A stretch of DNA of 64,000 nt, taken from assembly GCF_007751035.1 (NCBI RefSeq), contig NZ_CP036433.1, positions 4,693,001-4,757,000 on the forward strand. Reading direction: 5' to 3'. Made by a program: the position numbers and the translations under genes. Within the stretch, counting starts at the first letter, position 1, and each line of letters starts with the position of its first letter. Positions 1-6,667 of this stretch are shown here, piece after piece. The notes beneath the pieces are model-generated. The model saw only the letters and a list, made by a program, of their open reading frames with translations, searched no databases and was not told the origin of the DNA. This stretch comes from Lignipirellula cremea (GTDB taxonomy: Bacteria; Planctomycetota; Planctomycetia; Pirellulales; Pirellulaceae).

Positions 1-270
1 GGCGAACCAGGCGCTGGCGGTGCGTCGATCGTCGGCCAGCAACATGCCCGCGACGATGATCGACAACCGAAAGGCGATCCGTCGATCCAGCACCGACTGC
101 AAGGCGGCCACCGCCGTCTGGAGATAGCCGCACAAAGGGGTGATCGCTTCTGTCGTGCGCGATCGCAAGGGATTGGTCCGCTTCAAACGCTGGCACTTGT
201 GATGCTGCGACGGCGTCTGCTTTTTGTGTTTCGCTTGCGGACGTTTGGCGGATCGCTTACGCTTGGCCAT
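1..270 (-). CDS. DDE-type transposase, N-terminal part, cut by the window edge
   Basis: The first 90 codons of a minus-strand gene start at ATG 270 and run off the left edge. The N-terminus is very basic (MAKRKRSAKR...), followed by the segment MLLADDRRTASAWFA. That pattern is familiar from the N-terminal region of DDE transposases of the IS701/DDE_5 kind, which are common in Planctomycetes. The catalytic DDE residues lie outside the window, so the IS family is inferred from the N-terminus alone. It starts the accessory island, and the upstream 270-390 stretch should contain the end of the element, but I could not define its terminal repeat. Confidence 0.6.
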   Translation of the reverse strand, partial: MAKRKRSAKRPQAKHKKQTPSQHHKCQRLKRTNPLRSRTTEAITPLCGYLQTAVAALQSVLDRRIAFRLSIIVAGMLLADDRRTASAWFA

Positions 271-390
271 CCATGGCTCTCCCGGTGGTTTTGTGATTTG
301 TGGTTATCTCACTAACCATCGCGGAGAGCCACCTTTTCAGGCAAGCTCAAAATTCCAGACTCCCCCGTCAAACGGCAGACGTTCGCCTAA

Positions 391-744
391 AGTGCAGGGC
401 TTTATAAAGAGGGTGGAAATAGTGAGGAATGGCCGATCGATAGCCGCGAATCCGCAACAGCCCTTATTGGTCACCTGGAAGAGGATATCAGTATGGTTGC
501 AATGCCGTTCTGGGAAGCTCTGGCTACGAGATCCAAAATGCTTGAAGCGATCGAGGGGGGGCAGAAATGGGCGAAGAGATCCGATTCTTGGAAGTACGTT
601 CACGTCATTCTAATTTACGTGGAACGGGGGATTGATAATGCGATGCAGTTTGTCGCTGAAAACCCGAAAAAATTTAGAGAGTTCAGTGAAGAAACGCTGA
701 AGTACAAACTACTAAATCTGCAAGCCTTCAAAGACAAGATCTAG
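391..744 (+). pseudogene. 5'-truncated gene remnant, possibly DUF4304-like
   Basis: The frame is open from just after a stop at 388-390 to TAG at 742-744, and it reads like real protein throughout (EEWPIDSRESATALIGHLEE..., then ...FVAENPKKFREFSEETLKYK). The only ATG (493) is in the middle of this protein-like stretch, so the gene has lost its 5' end, probably through insertion of the transposable element on its left. The pattern of a WPI-type start, an acidic helix, then PFWEAL resembles the C-terminal half of DUF4304-type small proteins. That match is from memory of the family and is weak. If ATG 493 is used, an 83-residue product would be made. Its codon use is less GC-biased than the surrounding core genes, which fits an acquired accessory gene. 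Confidence 0.35.
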
Positions 745-808
745 TGCAAGCGCACCTTGCACTTTGCGGGGTTAGCTTGGGGTGGGTTGGGGACACGGCA
801 AACGCACA

Positions 809-1210
809 CTATAGCACGGGAATTCCGAGGATTTTGGCGAGGTAGTCGAGGTCCCAGCCGGCGACGCGGCGACGCATGGCGATGCTGTACTTGTCATCTT
901 GCTGCTTGAGCATGCTCAGGGCGAAGCGTTTCAGCCACGCCAGATTGTCCGCGGTCGTCCGCTCACGCACCCGATTTTCGTCCTCACGAAACGTCACATC
1001 CAGGCACCAGTGAAGCGTATTCTCGATCGCCCAATGGCCACGCACATAACGGGCGAATTTCTTGACCCCCAGGGCGATCGAGCCGATGTAGGAACGAAGC
1101 AAAAACAACTTCGGTTTTTGTAGAACACGAAGTACCTTCAAAATAGCAATCCTGCCTGAGATCACGCCATGAAGTATGTGAGTGGACGCATCCTGGCCAG
1201 CTTCATCCAC
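809..1210 (-). pseudogene. ISAs1-family transposase, C-terminal remnant
   Basis: From about residue 41 onward (nucleotides ~1093 to 809) the translation has the hallmark C-terminus of ISAs1-family transposases: YIGSIALGVKKFARYVRGHW, then IENTLHWCLDVTFRED, RERTTADNLAWLKRFALSML and a closing RRVAGWDLDYLAKIL. The first ~40 residues do not resemble the family, so the true protein (usually ~370 residues) has been cut and joined to unrelated sequence near 1093-1100. The conserved W-x-IEN...HW-LDV part is intact, but two of the three catalytic acidic residues must be missing. It is a relic, not an active element. Confidence 0.8.
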
Positions 1211-1232
1211 GATGGTCCTCTGCCGACCTCTC

Positions 1233-1377
1233 CTTTGCGCCTTCGCGCCTTTGCGTGAGATCCACTTCGTGATCGAATCGCCAAACCGTCTTTGAATGGC
1301 TGGAAGATAAAAGGGAGCGGATTCAAAAATCTCCCTCGCGGAAATGGGGACTCACGCAAAGGCGCGAAGGCGCAAAG
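1233..1377. repeat. 145-bp element bounded by a perfect 27-bp inverted repeat
   Basis: The arm at 1233-1259 is the exact reverse complement of the arm at 1351-1377. The arms are made of the CTTTGCG / CCTTCGCG / CTTTGCGTGAG type of motif that recurs in dispersed copies in many bacterial genomes. The 91 bp between the arms has no convincing coding capacity. The structure fits a MITE-like or palindromic dispersed repeat. It sits next to the ISAs1 relic and just upstream of the first toxin-linked repeat. Confidence 0.75.
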
Positions 1378-1504
1378 AACCAGAAGAATGTGAGAAATTT
1401 TTGGCCACGGCCCCTGTGGATGGCGTGCTTCTGATTCCCGCCAGGCTGGGGAAACCACCGAAGTTATTTTTCTCCGGTTCCGTAGAAGCGAGAGAGGAGT
1501 AAAA

Positions 1505-1925
1505 AGTGCCACCCAAATTTTGGCTCCCAATCCGGGCGAGTCAATCTTGTTCAGTGCAATCAATTGCCAGCGATCAAGAGATGACTTTTTCTCGTAACCG
1601 CCGTTGATGCGAAAACTTTCGCACGGCTGGCGGCAGGCTTCCGCCAAACAGGCGGGCGATGATCGCTTTGACGCTGACGAGGCCGCGATCGGCGACTACG
1701 AGGAAACAGTCGGCGAAGCCTCCGAAACGCTCGGCGAAGCGGTTGCCGATCAGGAGAAAACCAGGGCCGACAACGCGGCCGACGATCAGTTGGCACTCGA
1801 CAATGCGGCCGTCGCCGCCGTCCTGGCCCAGGCGCTTGCGGCCGTCGCCGCCATCACCCAGCTGGATAGGGCCCAGCGGGCCGACAAGGATAAGAGGGGC
1901 CGCCCAAATTTTGGCTGGCCCTTTC
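1505..1925 (+). repeat. Long direct repeat, copy 1
   Basis: This is the first of three diverged copies (others near 3183-3610 and 4675-5075). Each copy starts with a short AT-richer module containing GTGCCACCCAAATTTTGGC and TTGTTCAGTGC, then continues into a segment coding for an Ala/Asp/Glu-rich helix. Copies 1 and 2 both leave the coding segment at the same place (about 1882 and 3572) through the same ~40-bp palindromic module with GGGGCC and CCAAATTTTGG. Copy 3 instead keeps reading into more protein. This one precedes the Hint/toxin remnant. Confidence 0.8.
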
Positions 1926-2212
1926 TGACCTTCTTCACCCCGCTCTCCGGCTGGGTCAATGCTGGCGATCTCGAAGTCGGCGACACGGTTTTCGACCACC
2001 AGCACCAAGCCGCCACGGTGCGCCGAACGGAACACGAACCGCACCCCGAAGGCGTCGCGGTTCTTAACTTTACCGTTGCGGAAAACCATACGTATTATGT
2101 GCGGGAGTACGGTCGTGAAAAGCCGTCCGTGTTGGTGCATAATATGTGTGCCCCATCTCTAAATCCAAAAGTTCGCTTGCCACGTACAATGGGTAAGTGG
2201 GTAAGTGGGTAA
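1604..2212 (+). pseudogene. Chimeric ORF: helical repeat segment joined to the second half of a Hint domain
   Basis: Residues ~1-95 are the Ala/Asp-rich helical segment of copy 1. A short junction (RGRPNFGW) follows, and from about residue 110 the C-terminal half of a Hint (intein-like) autoprocessing domain: FFTPLSGWVNAGDLEVGD, then VAENHTYYVREYG and VLVHNMC. VHN-C is the usual self-cleavage end of pretoxin Hint domains. The first half with the nucleophilic Cys and the CF-AGT start is missing, so self-processing should not work. The frame ends at TAA 2210-2212 inside an 8-bp tandem repeat, just before the toxin, which continues in another frame. Start ATG 1604 is only where the frame opens and has no clear biological support. 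Confidence 0.6.
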
Positions 2213-2224
2213 GTGGGTAAGTGG
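2191..2224 (+). repeat. Four tandem GGGTAAGT units at the Hint/toxin junction
   Basis: Units lie at 2191-2198, 2199-2206, 2207-2214 and 2215-2222, followed by GG. The unit is 8 bp, so each gain or loss shifts the reading frame. With the four copies present, the Hint frame stops at 2210-2212 and the toxin frame is separate. By frame arithmetic, two or five copies would join Hint to toxin in one frame. With two copies the junction would read TMGKWVSGAPGNGAW with no extra residues, so two copies is the likely ancestral state. Confidence 0.9.
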
Positions 2225-2576
2225 CGCGCCAGGAAACGGAGCTTGGCTATCCAACCGAAAAGCGGTTAATGCGATAACAGGCAACAAGCCCGTTCAGTTT
2301 GTTAATGGTCGCCCAAATTTCAGCCCCTGGTCGAAAGGCACAATACCGTTCAAGCCGGGAAAACTTAAAGGAACGCATAAAGAGTTCGATCTCGTTTACG
2401 ACTTCATCAAGAAGCAGAAGGGATTGGCGAGCCGAAATGCTGCGAAGAATTACTTAAGGAAAGCTAAGCTTACTCCCCACCATTTGGACAATAAGACAAT
2501 CCAGCTGATTCCATCCCCACTTCATGGAAAAATTCCACACATTGGTTCGGCATCGGACCTTCGAGGAGGCTTTTAA
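2205..2576 (+). CDS. HNH/Endonuclease VII-fold nuclease toxin tip
   Basis: This is the C-terminal toxin domain of a polymorphic toxin (about 123 residues). The end carries the expected nuclease core: a helix (AAKNYLRKAKLTPHH), HH followed by LDNKTIQLIP, then LHGKIPHIG. That matches the HNH/Endo VII toxins whose usual form is WHH..D..TMQLVP..LH..v.H.G; here the Trp is Pro. It should cut DNA in a target cell. The upstream half of the frame (KWVSGAPGNGAW...FDLVYDF) is the usual linker/lead-in. As the sequence stands the frame is split from the Hint part by the 8-bp repeat, with only a GTG (2205) as possible start, so an independent product is doubtful. The next gene is the matching immunity gene, two bases downstream. 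Confidence 0.7.
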   Translation: MGKWVSGAPGNGAWLSNRKAVNAITGNKPVQFVNGRPNFSPWSKGTIPFKPGKLKGTHKEFDLVYDFIKKQKGLASRNAAKNYLRKAKLTPHHLDNKTIQLIPSPLHGKIPHIGSASDLRGGF

Positions 2577-2578
2577 GA

Positions 2579-3094
2579 ATGGCTTACGAAAAACTATCGC
2601 ATCTTGGGGCCAAATTATTTGGCGAGAAGGCAAAGGACCTGGAAGCAGCCATCCAATCTGTCGAGCAGATTCTTCCAATGTCGGACAGCTTTCGAGAGTT
2701 GCTGCTAGCGTTTGGTGGAGCAATTTGGTTTGACAACGGCGCTCGCTTTAGGCCTCAGTCACCCAATCCGCAAACGGATGAAGATGGGTATAACAGCCTC
2801 GATGTCCTTTATGGCCTGGGAGACGGAGAGGACAGCATTGAGCAAAGAATAGAGCAATATGATGGCGAACTGCCAGAATCCTTTGTTGCCATCGGCGAAG
2901 CACCGGGTGGCAACCAGATCTGCGTTGGTGGTGATGGAGTCGTCTATTTCTGGGATCATGAAAGTCTACGCAACGACCAGACTTGGCCCATTGCGGGTTC
3001 CGTTGATGAATTCATAGCGATGCTAGAAATCGACGACGAAGAACCTGGCGACTCAGATGGGGTCATCGAATCCGAAGCCTGGCTTGACTTCTAG
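2579..3094 (+). CDS. SUKH (SMI1/KNR4) family immunity protein
   Basis: A 171-residue acidic protein. The core PESFVAIGEAPGGNQICVGG followed by GVVYFWDHE is the signature strand region of SUKH-1 immunity proteins, which neutralise nuclease toxins including HNH/Endo VII types by direct binding in the cytoplasm. The N-terminus (MSDSFRELLLAFGGAIWF) fits the family's opening helix and first strand. It begins two bases after the toxin stop, with a good Shine-Dalgarno GGAGG (about 2564-2568) inside the toxin's last codons, so the pair is translationally coupled. It looks intact even though the toxin fusion is broken, which is common for orphan immunity genes. Confidence 0.85.
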   Translation: MAYEKLSHLGAKLFGEKAKDLEAAIQSVEQILPMSDSFRELLLAFGGAIWFDNGARFRPQSPNPQTDEDGYNSLDVLYGLGDGEDSIEQRIEQYDGELPESFVAIGEAPGGNQICVGGDGVVYFWDHESLRNDQTWPIAGSVDEFIAMLEIDDEEPGDSDGVIESEAWLDF

Positions 3095-3182
3095 TTGTGG
3101 GCCAAGGCAGCCAACTAATGAAGCTTGCAGAACCAGGGAGAGAATTGAAATGGTACCCAAAAACTGGAGGCATTAGCGGCAA

Positions 3183-3610
3183 AAGATGCCACCCAACCTT
3201 TTCCTCAAGCCCGAGCCAGTCATTTTTCTTCGGTGCGAGCAATTTCCAGCGAGCAAGGGATGACCTTTTCTCGCCAGCGCCGTCGATGTCCTGGCCTTCG
3301 CGCGGCTGGCCGCCGGCATCGTTCAGCAAGCTTCCGCCAAACAGGCGGGCGATGATCGCTTTGACGCTGACGAGGCCGCGATCGGCGACTAGGAAGAAAC
3401 GGTCGGCGAAGCCTCCCAGACCTTCGGCGAGGCGGTCGCCGATCAGGAGAAGACCAGGGCTGACAACGCGGCCGACGATCAGTTGGCACTCGACAATGCG
3501 GCCGTCCTGGCCCAGGCGCTGGCGACGGTCGCCGCCATCACCCAGCTGGACAGGGCCCAGCGGGCCGACCAGGATAAGAGGGGCCGCCCAAATTTTGGCT
3601 GGCCCCTTTC
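3183..3610 (+). repeat. Long direct repeat, copy 2 (degenerate coding segment)
   Basis: This is a diverged copy of 1505-1925. The helical coding segment keeps its frame except for an in-frame TAG at 3390-3392, where copy 1 has TAC, and small indels near 3495 where the VAA repeat is shortened. It ends with the same palindromic GGGGCC...CCAAATTTTGG...GGCCCC module as copy 1. No Hint or toxin sequence follows; instead there is a minus-strand coding-like scrap and then the ART remnant locus. It is non-functional as a gene. Confidence 0.75.
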
Positions 3611-3741
3611 TGACCGTGGACGTTCTTCATCCACACAAACTTGTCAGGCTCGAACTGCCGACAGGCGGCTTGCAGGGCGTTGTCGATCATGGGCAACCAG
3701 GGAACGATCAGGAAACGAAAAAAGCCGCAGGCGATCAGCGG
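3610..3741 (-). other. Short coding-like scrap, unidentified
   Basis: On the minus strand, the frame between a stop at 3742-3744 and the repeat junction near 3610 reads like genuine protein (FRFLIVPWLPMIDNAL, then RQFEPDKFVWMKNVHG). It has no start codon of its own and ends abruptly in the repeat module. I do not recognise the parent family. It may be a fragment of a transposase or of another displaced gene. Confidence 0.25.
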
Positions 3742-3798
3742 TCAGGCTGAAAACTTGCGGCTCTGTGGGTCAGGGGGCCGTGAATGTTGTCGGACCGG

Positions 3799-4005
3799 TC
3801 AGGTCCTGTTGGTGCGCTTCACCTCTTCGTCGATTTGCGTGATGCGTCCGTTGTGGAGCGTCACCGTCACGGAAAATCCGCCGTGGGTGGTTCCTTTGCG
3901 GAGATCCCCCAGGACAATGTTTCGGAGCTTTACGCACGCCCCGTCAATGTGATTGGCGTTGTGCTGGTTTTGGGAATTATTAGCCAAAGGGGCTGAGGTT
4001 TTCAA
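3799..4005 (-). CDS. Small protein, DUF2292-like C-terminus
   Basis: A 68-residue frame whose end, GGFSVTVTLHNGRITQID followed by a basic tail, resembles the small DUF2292 proteins (YezD-like, with a YGSV-I-VHD-IIQID pattern). Function in that family is not established. The only start is TTG 4005, which overlaps the stop of the preceding small gene (TTGA), so translation would be coupled. It is the third gene of a minus-strand run that begins with the ART toxin tail. The match rests on a short motif, so this call is tentative. Confidence 0.4.
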   Translation of the reverse strand: MKTSAPLANNSQNQHNANHIDGACVKLRNIVLGDLRKGTTHGGFSVTVTLHNGRITQIDEEVKRTNRT

Positions 4006-4229
4006 GGATGCGATTCCGTAACGTTATTCGCTTGGCTTGGGGTTTGATCGCTTGCGGCATGGTTTTCCGCCGCTCGGCGTGTCTTCTTTTCTGCAGATGC
4101 ACGCTTAAACGACTCTCGTATCCTTCGAGCTTGTTCTGACACTTCCTCATTTGTCAGGCTTGAATCTATATCTGGAATCGTTTGCGCCCATCGCTCTGCG
4201 ATGGTCGTTCGTTTCTTCTCAGCAGCCAT
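4002..4229 (-). CDS. Small hydrophilic protein downstream of the ART remnant
   Basis: A 75-residue protein from ATG 4229, chosen over TTG 4262 because AAAGG stands nine bases upstream. It is charged and probably helical (TIAERWAQTIPDIDSSLTNE, then a basic ARRIRESFKRASAEKKTRR stretch and a disordered end). I do not recognise a family. Its position 25 bp after an ADP-ribosyltransferase toxin tail is where an immunity gene would be expected, but nothing in the sequence proves that role. It is followed directly by the DUF2292-like frame. Confidence 0.45.
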   Translation of the reverse strand: MAAEKKRTTIAERWAQTIPDIDSSLTNEEVSEQARRIRESFKRASAEKKTRRAAENHAASDQTPSQANNVTESHP

Positions 4230-4254
4230 CGGATGTCGCCTTTCTGGGATTGCC

Positions 4255-4587
4255 TTAGTCAAGATCTAGTTCCATGGATTCGACCATGAATACTTCAAAC
4301 CGCTCTCTGCGATTAGGAATGTTTTCGTCCCCTTCAAACACCCGTTTCTCAATCCTCTCTATTTTGTAGGTTTGTCCAGTGTTTTGCAAGACTTCATGTT
4401 CATTGGAATTACCCACCCCGGAAATATAAACTCCTGTCTTGGCCTTCAGCCGAAACACAACTCCGCCGTCATCTGGAATCGCTGCCGAATAAAAGGGAGT
4501 GCGAGTAAAGCTCAGGAAGGCATCGCCTTGTGGACCAGAAAGGAGCCACCCAGACTTTGATGAACGAGGGCAAAAGGTGCCACCCAA
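4255..4587 (-). pseudogene. ADP-ribosyltransferase toxin, C-terminal remnant
   Basis: From about residue 18 the frame shows the second half of an ART-fold toxin. FLSFTRT corresponds to the STS strand, GGVVFRLKAKTGVYIS to the next strands, and NEHEVLQNTGQTYKIERI contains the catalytic ExE motif (E63 and E65 of the frame) followed by the usual VL-P/NTG-xFK pattern. The N-terminal NAD-binding Arg strand is missing. The first ~17 residues are simply the dispersed repeat read in reverse, and the start is only TTG 4587. The toxin was probably cut by a repeat-mediated rearrangement near 4530-4540. Such toxins transfer ADP-ribose from NAD to a protein or other target. Confidence 0.55.
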
Positions 4588-4605
4588 ACTTTGGCGGTCT
4601 ATGCG
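4543..4605. repeat. Two partial copies of the dispersed GTGCCACCC...TTTGG repeat
   Basis: GGAGCCACCCAGACTTTGA (from about 4545) and AAAGGTGCCACCCAAACTTTGG (from about 4574) are short copies of the module that also opens the long repeats. They lie exactly at the point where the ART toxin is truncated, which suggests that recombination between repeats cut the gene. Confidence 0.6.
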
Positions 4606-4674
4606 AGATCAGTATGAGTGGAGCTTGAGGCCGCAGTAGAAAAAGATGACGGTTTGCAAGTAGTGGCGGCAATG

Positions 4675-5075
4675 TGGGCCGCCCTGGCTTTGGCTCCAAC
4701 CCCGGGGCCAGTCAATATTGTTCAGGGCGAGCAATTTCCAGCGATCAAGCGATGACTTTTTCTCACCAGCGCCGTCGATGTCCTGGCTTTCGCGCGGCTG
4801 GCCGCCGGCATCGTCCAGCAGGCGTCTGCCAAACAGGCGGGCGATGATCGCTTCGACGCCGACGAAGTCGCGATCGGCGACTAGGAAGAAACGGTCGGCG
4901 AAGCCTCCCAGACCCTCGGCGAGGCGGTCGCCGATCAGGAGAAGACTCGGGCCGACAACGCGGCCGACGATCAGTTGGCACTCGACAAGGCGGCCGTCGC
5001 CGCCGTCCTGGCCCAGGCGTTGGCGACGGTCGCCGCCATCACCGAGCTGGGCAAGGCCCAGCGGGCCGACCAGCT
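4675..5075 (+). repeat. Long direct repeat, copy 3
   Basis: This is the third copy of the 1505-1925 repeat. It begins with the GGCTTTGGCTCCAACCCC / TTGTTCAGGGCGAGC module and continues through the helical coding segment. Unlike copies 1 and 2, it is not interrupted by the palindromic module, and the protein-like reading continues to about 5520. It shares the in-frame TAG with copy 2. Confidence 0.75.
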
Positions 5076-5520
5076 GAAGTTCGAAACCGAGCGCCTGGCC
5101 GCCGTCGCCCCGGTGCAGAAGGAAATCTTCGCTGCCCGCCTGGCCACCGTCCGGCAGTTGGCCGATTCCGTCCTGCTGGATCGGGTCTCCGCCCTGCAGT
5201 CCGAAGTCGCCCATCAGGCCCGGGTCCGCAACGCACAGGTCGACGGCCTGGCCAGTCTGGTCGCCGCGCAGGCCCAGTTCAACATGGTCATGGCCTCGAA
5301 GAATCTGCTCGATTTTGTAGATGTCGAACCGCAGCGCTACGCCAACGCCAAGTTCTTCGACTTCATCAACCTCGAGTACCTCTCCCAGAACTGGCGTCTG
5401 ATTCTCCAAAACATCGACGTCGTCAAGGAGGTGGCTTCCTATCTCTACGGCGTGGCCGACGGGCTCACCAGCGGGGCCTTGAGCGCCGTCGCCACATCGC
5501 TGAACATCGACACCAGCTCA
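4773..5520 (+). pseudogene. Ala-rich helical segment of a large protein, longest surviving copy
   Basis: The frame reads AVDVLAFARLAAGIVQQASA at its start and is open to about 5520 except for one TAG at 4882-4884, where copy 1 has a Tyr codon. The product would be a long Ala/Gln/Glu-rich helix or coiled coil (LAQALATVAAITELGKAQRA, ...KEIFAARLATVRQLADSVL) and then a more globular part (FFDFINLEYLSQNWRLIL). It is cut at about 5520 by another copy of the dispersed repeat. The family is not recognised. The same segment lies upstream of a Hint/toxin in copy 1, so I infer that it is the pre-toxin region of a large secreted toxin whose main gene lies elsewhere. Confidence 0.5.
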
Positions 5521-5600
5521 AAGGCAAAAAGTGCCATTCCAACTTTGGCTCTAACCCAGGCCAGTCACTTTTGTTCAATGCGAACGATTGCTGGCGATTG
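5521..5600 (+). repeat. Dispersed repeat module, copy joined to an integrase fragment
   Basis: GGCAAAAAGTGCCATTCCAA, CTTTGGCTCTAACCCAGGCC and TTTTGTTCAATGCGAAC match the opening module of the long repeats. It terminates the copy-3 reading frame and runs straight into the integrase-like fragment. Confidence 0.65.
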
Positions 5601-5603
5601 CAT

Positions 5604-5717
5604 ATGTCGATACGCAATGAGAAGGCGTATGTCCATTGGATTGAAGAGTTTCTGCGGCGGCAGCGGCGACTCGCTGGGAAGTGGCGGCATCCGGCCGAAT
5701 TGGGCAGCCAGGAGTTC
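5604..5717 (+). pseudogene. Integron-type tyrosine integrase, N-terminal fragment
   Basis: Thirty-eight codons starting at ATG 5604 (SIRNEKAYVHWIEEFLRR, then GKWRHPAELGSQE) match the N-terminal SAM-like domain of integron/XerC-type tyrosine recombinases, whose consensus is R-TE-AYVHWI-RFI...HP-ELG--EV. The catalytic R-H-R-Y domain is absent and the following frame (to 5876) is not integrase-like. It is a decayed fragment and marks past site-specific recombinase activity in the island. Confidence 0.6.
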
Positions 5718-5876
5718 ATCGCGTGTGGAGAATGGGGCCATCTGACTCTGGTGGGGCCCGGTATTATCTGTACGTTCGAGGGTGGACTGCAGGCCAGTTC
5801 CCGTCTTGATGCGGTGGGGAATCGCAGAGGGCGTCCACTGCAGGGGACGTCGCCAATCGCGGTCTCGGCGACCTGA

Positions 5877-6221
5877 GGCGAGCGAATTCCTCGTGACGCG
5901 GCTACAAGCGGCCGTCCAAAATGACGGTTGCCTGCGGGCGTGCTCAAGGGAGTTTTCGCGCGTATCGCGTTGGCCCTGTGCCGGCCCGGCGGAAGCCAAG
6001 GGATCGAGGAGAATCTTCCGGCGTGAAGGAATGGCCGCAGAATACCGTAGGCGAACTCGCAAGAGTTTGGCCGCTGTTTTTCTAGCCCAGAATACGGCCG
6101 CTCCCAGGTCTGTCACGATGCTGCCAGCTGGTCTTCGGGAGACCGCGGGAGCTAATGAAGTTCACCCAAAAAGGTGGCGCTCGTATGCTGAGGGGATGAG
6201 GATGCGGCGTGACGCAATGTA
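5877..6221. other. No gene seen
   Basis: I see no supported reading frame, RNA or repeat in this stretch. It joins the accessory island to core genes and ends at a strong hairpin. Confidence 0.5.
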
Positions 6222-6256
6222 AAAGCCCCCGCCCTGAAGTTCAGGGCGGGGGCTTT
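6222..6256. terminator. Perfect 16-bp-stem hairpin
   Basis: AAAGCCCCCGCCCTGA (6222-6237) pairs with 6241-6256 around a 3-base loop. A short T run flanks it on both strands, so it could stop transcription leaving the accessory island in either direction. Confidence 0.6.
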
Positions 6257-6667
6257 ATCCTGATAGGCTGAATAGTCGGTCCGTCGTCTATTCGAGATGC
6301 GTTTCCGGTTGGCGTACTTTGGGTACGTTTGGCCTTTCTCGCACCATTGCCTGCATCCTGAAACGGGACGTCCTGTGTCCCGCTCTCCCGGTCCATTGCA
6401 CTAATAGTATCGTCCGACCGCTGCAATCGACTTCAGCCGGATTGGCAAAACATCGTCCCTTTTCGTGCCAGTCGGCGCCGTGCTTAAAACCACGGCGCCG
6501 TGAAGAATTCGCCGTCGAGCCGGTTATGTTCTGTAAACCGCCCTGTTTGACTGTTTTCCGGTCGATTCAATCCGCCTTGACGTTGCCGGCTCTCTCGGGC
6601 TACCATCCGCAGCCTTTTTTCTTTATGCACGCGGCTTGTTGAGGGTCGCTCTGGATTGGGAATTTTC
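6257..6667. other. Intergenic, promoter region of the glycosyltransferase operon
   Basis: There is no supported gene here. A short palindrome (CACGGCGCCGTG) lies near 6490. The promoter for the following two-gene run should lie here, but no clear -35/-10 pair is visible. Confidence 0.35.

Noticed and set aside
2191-2224. Iteron or replication-origin repeat
   Set aside because: The repeat is within coding sequence at a domain junction, with no dnaA/rep gene or AT-rich unwinding region nearby.
3799-3996. Plus-strand frames opposite the DUF2292-like gene
   Set aside because: The minus-strand reading has a recognisable motif and overlaps its upstream neighbour cleanly; the plus frames do not.
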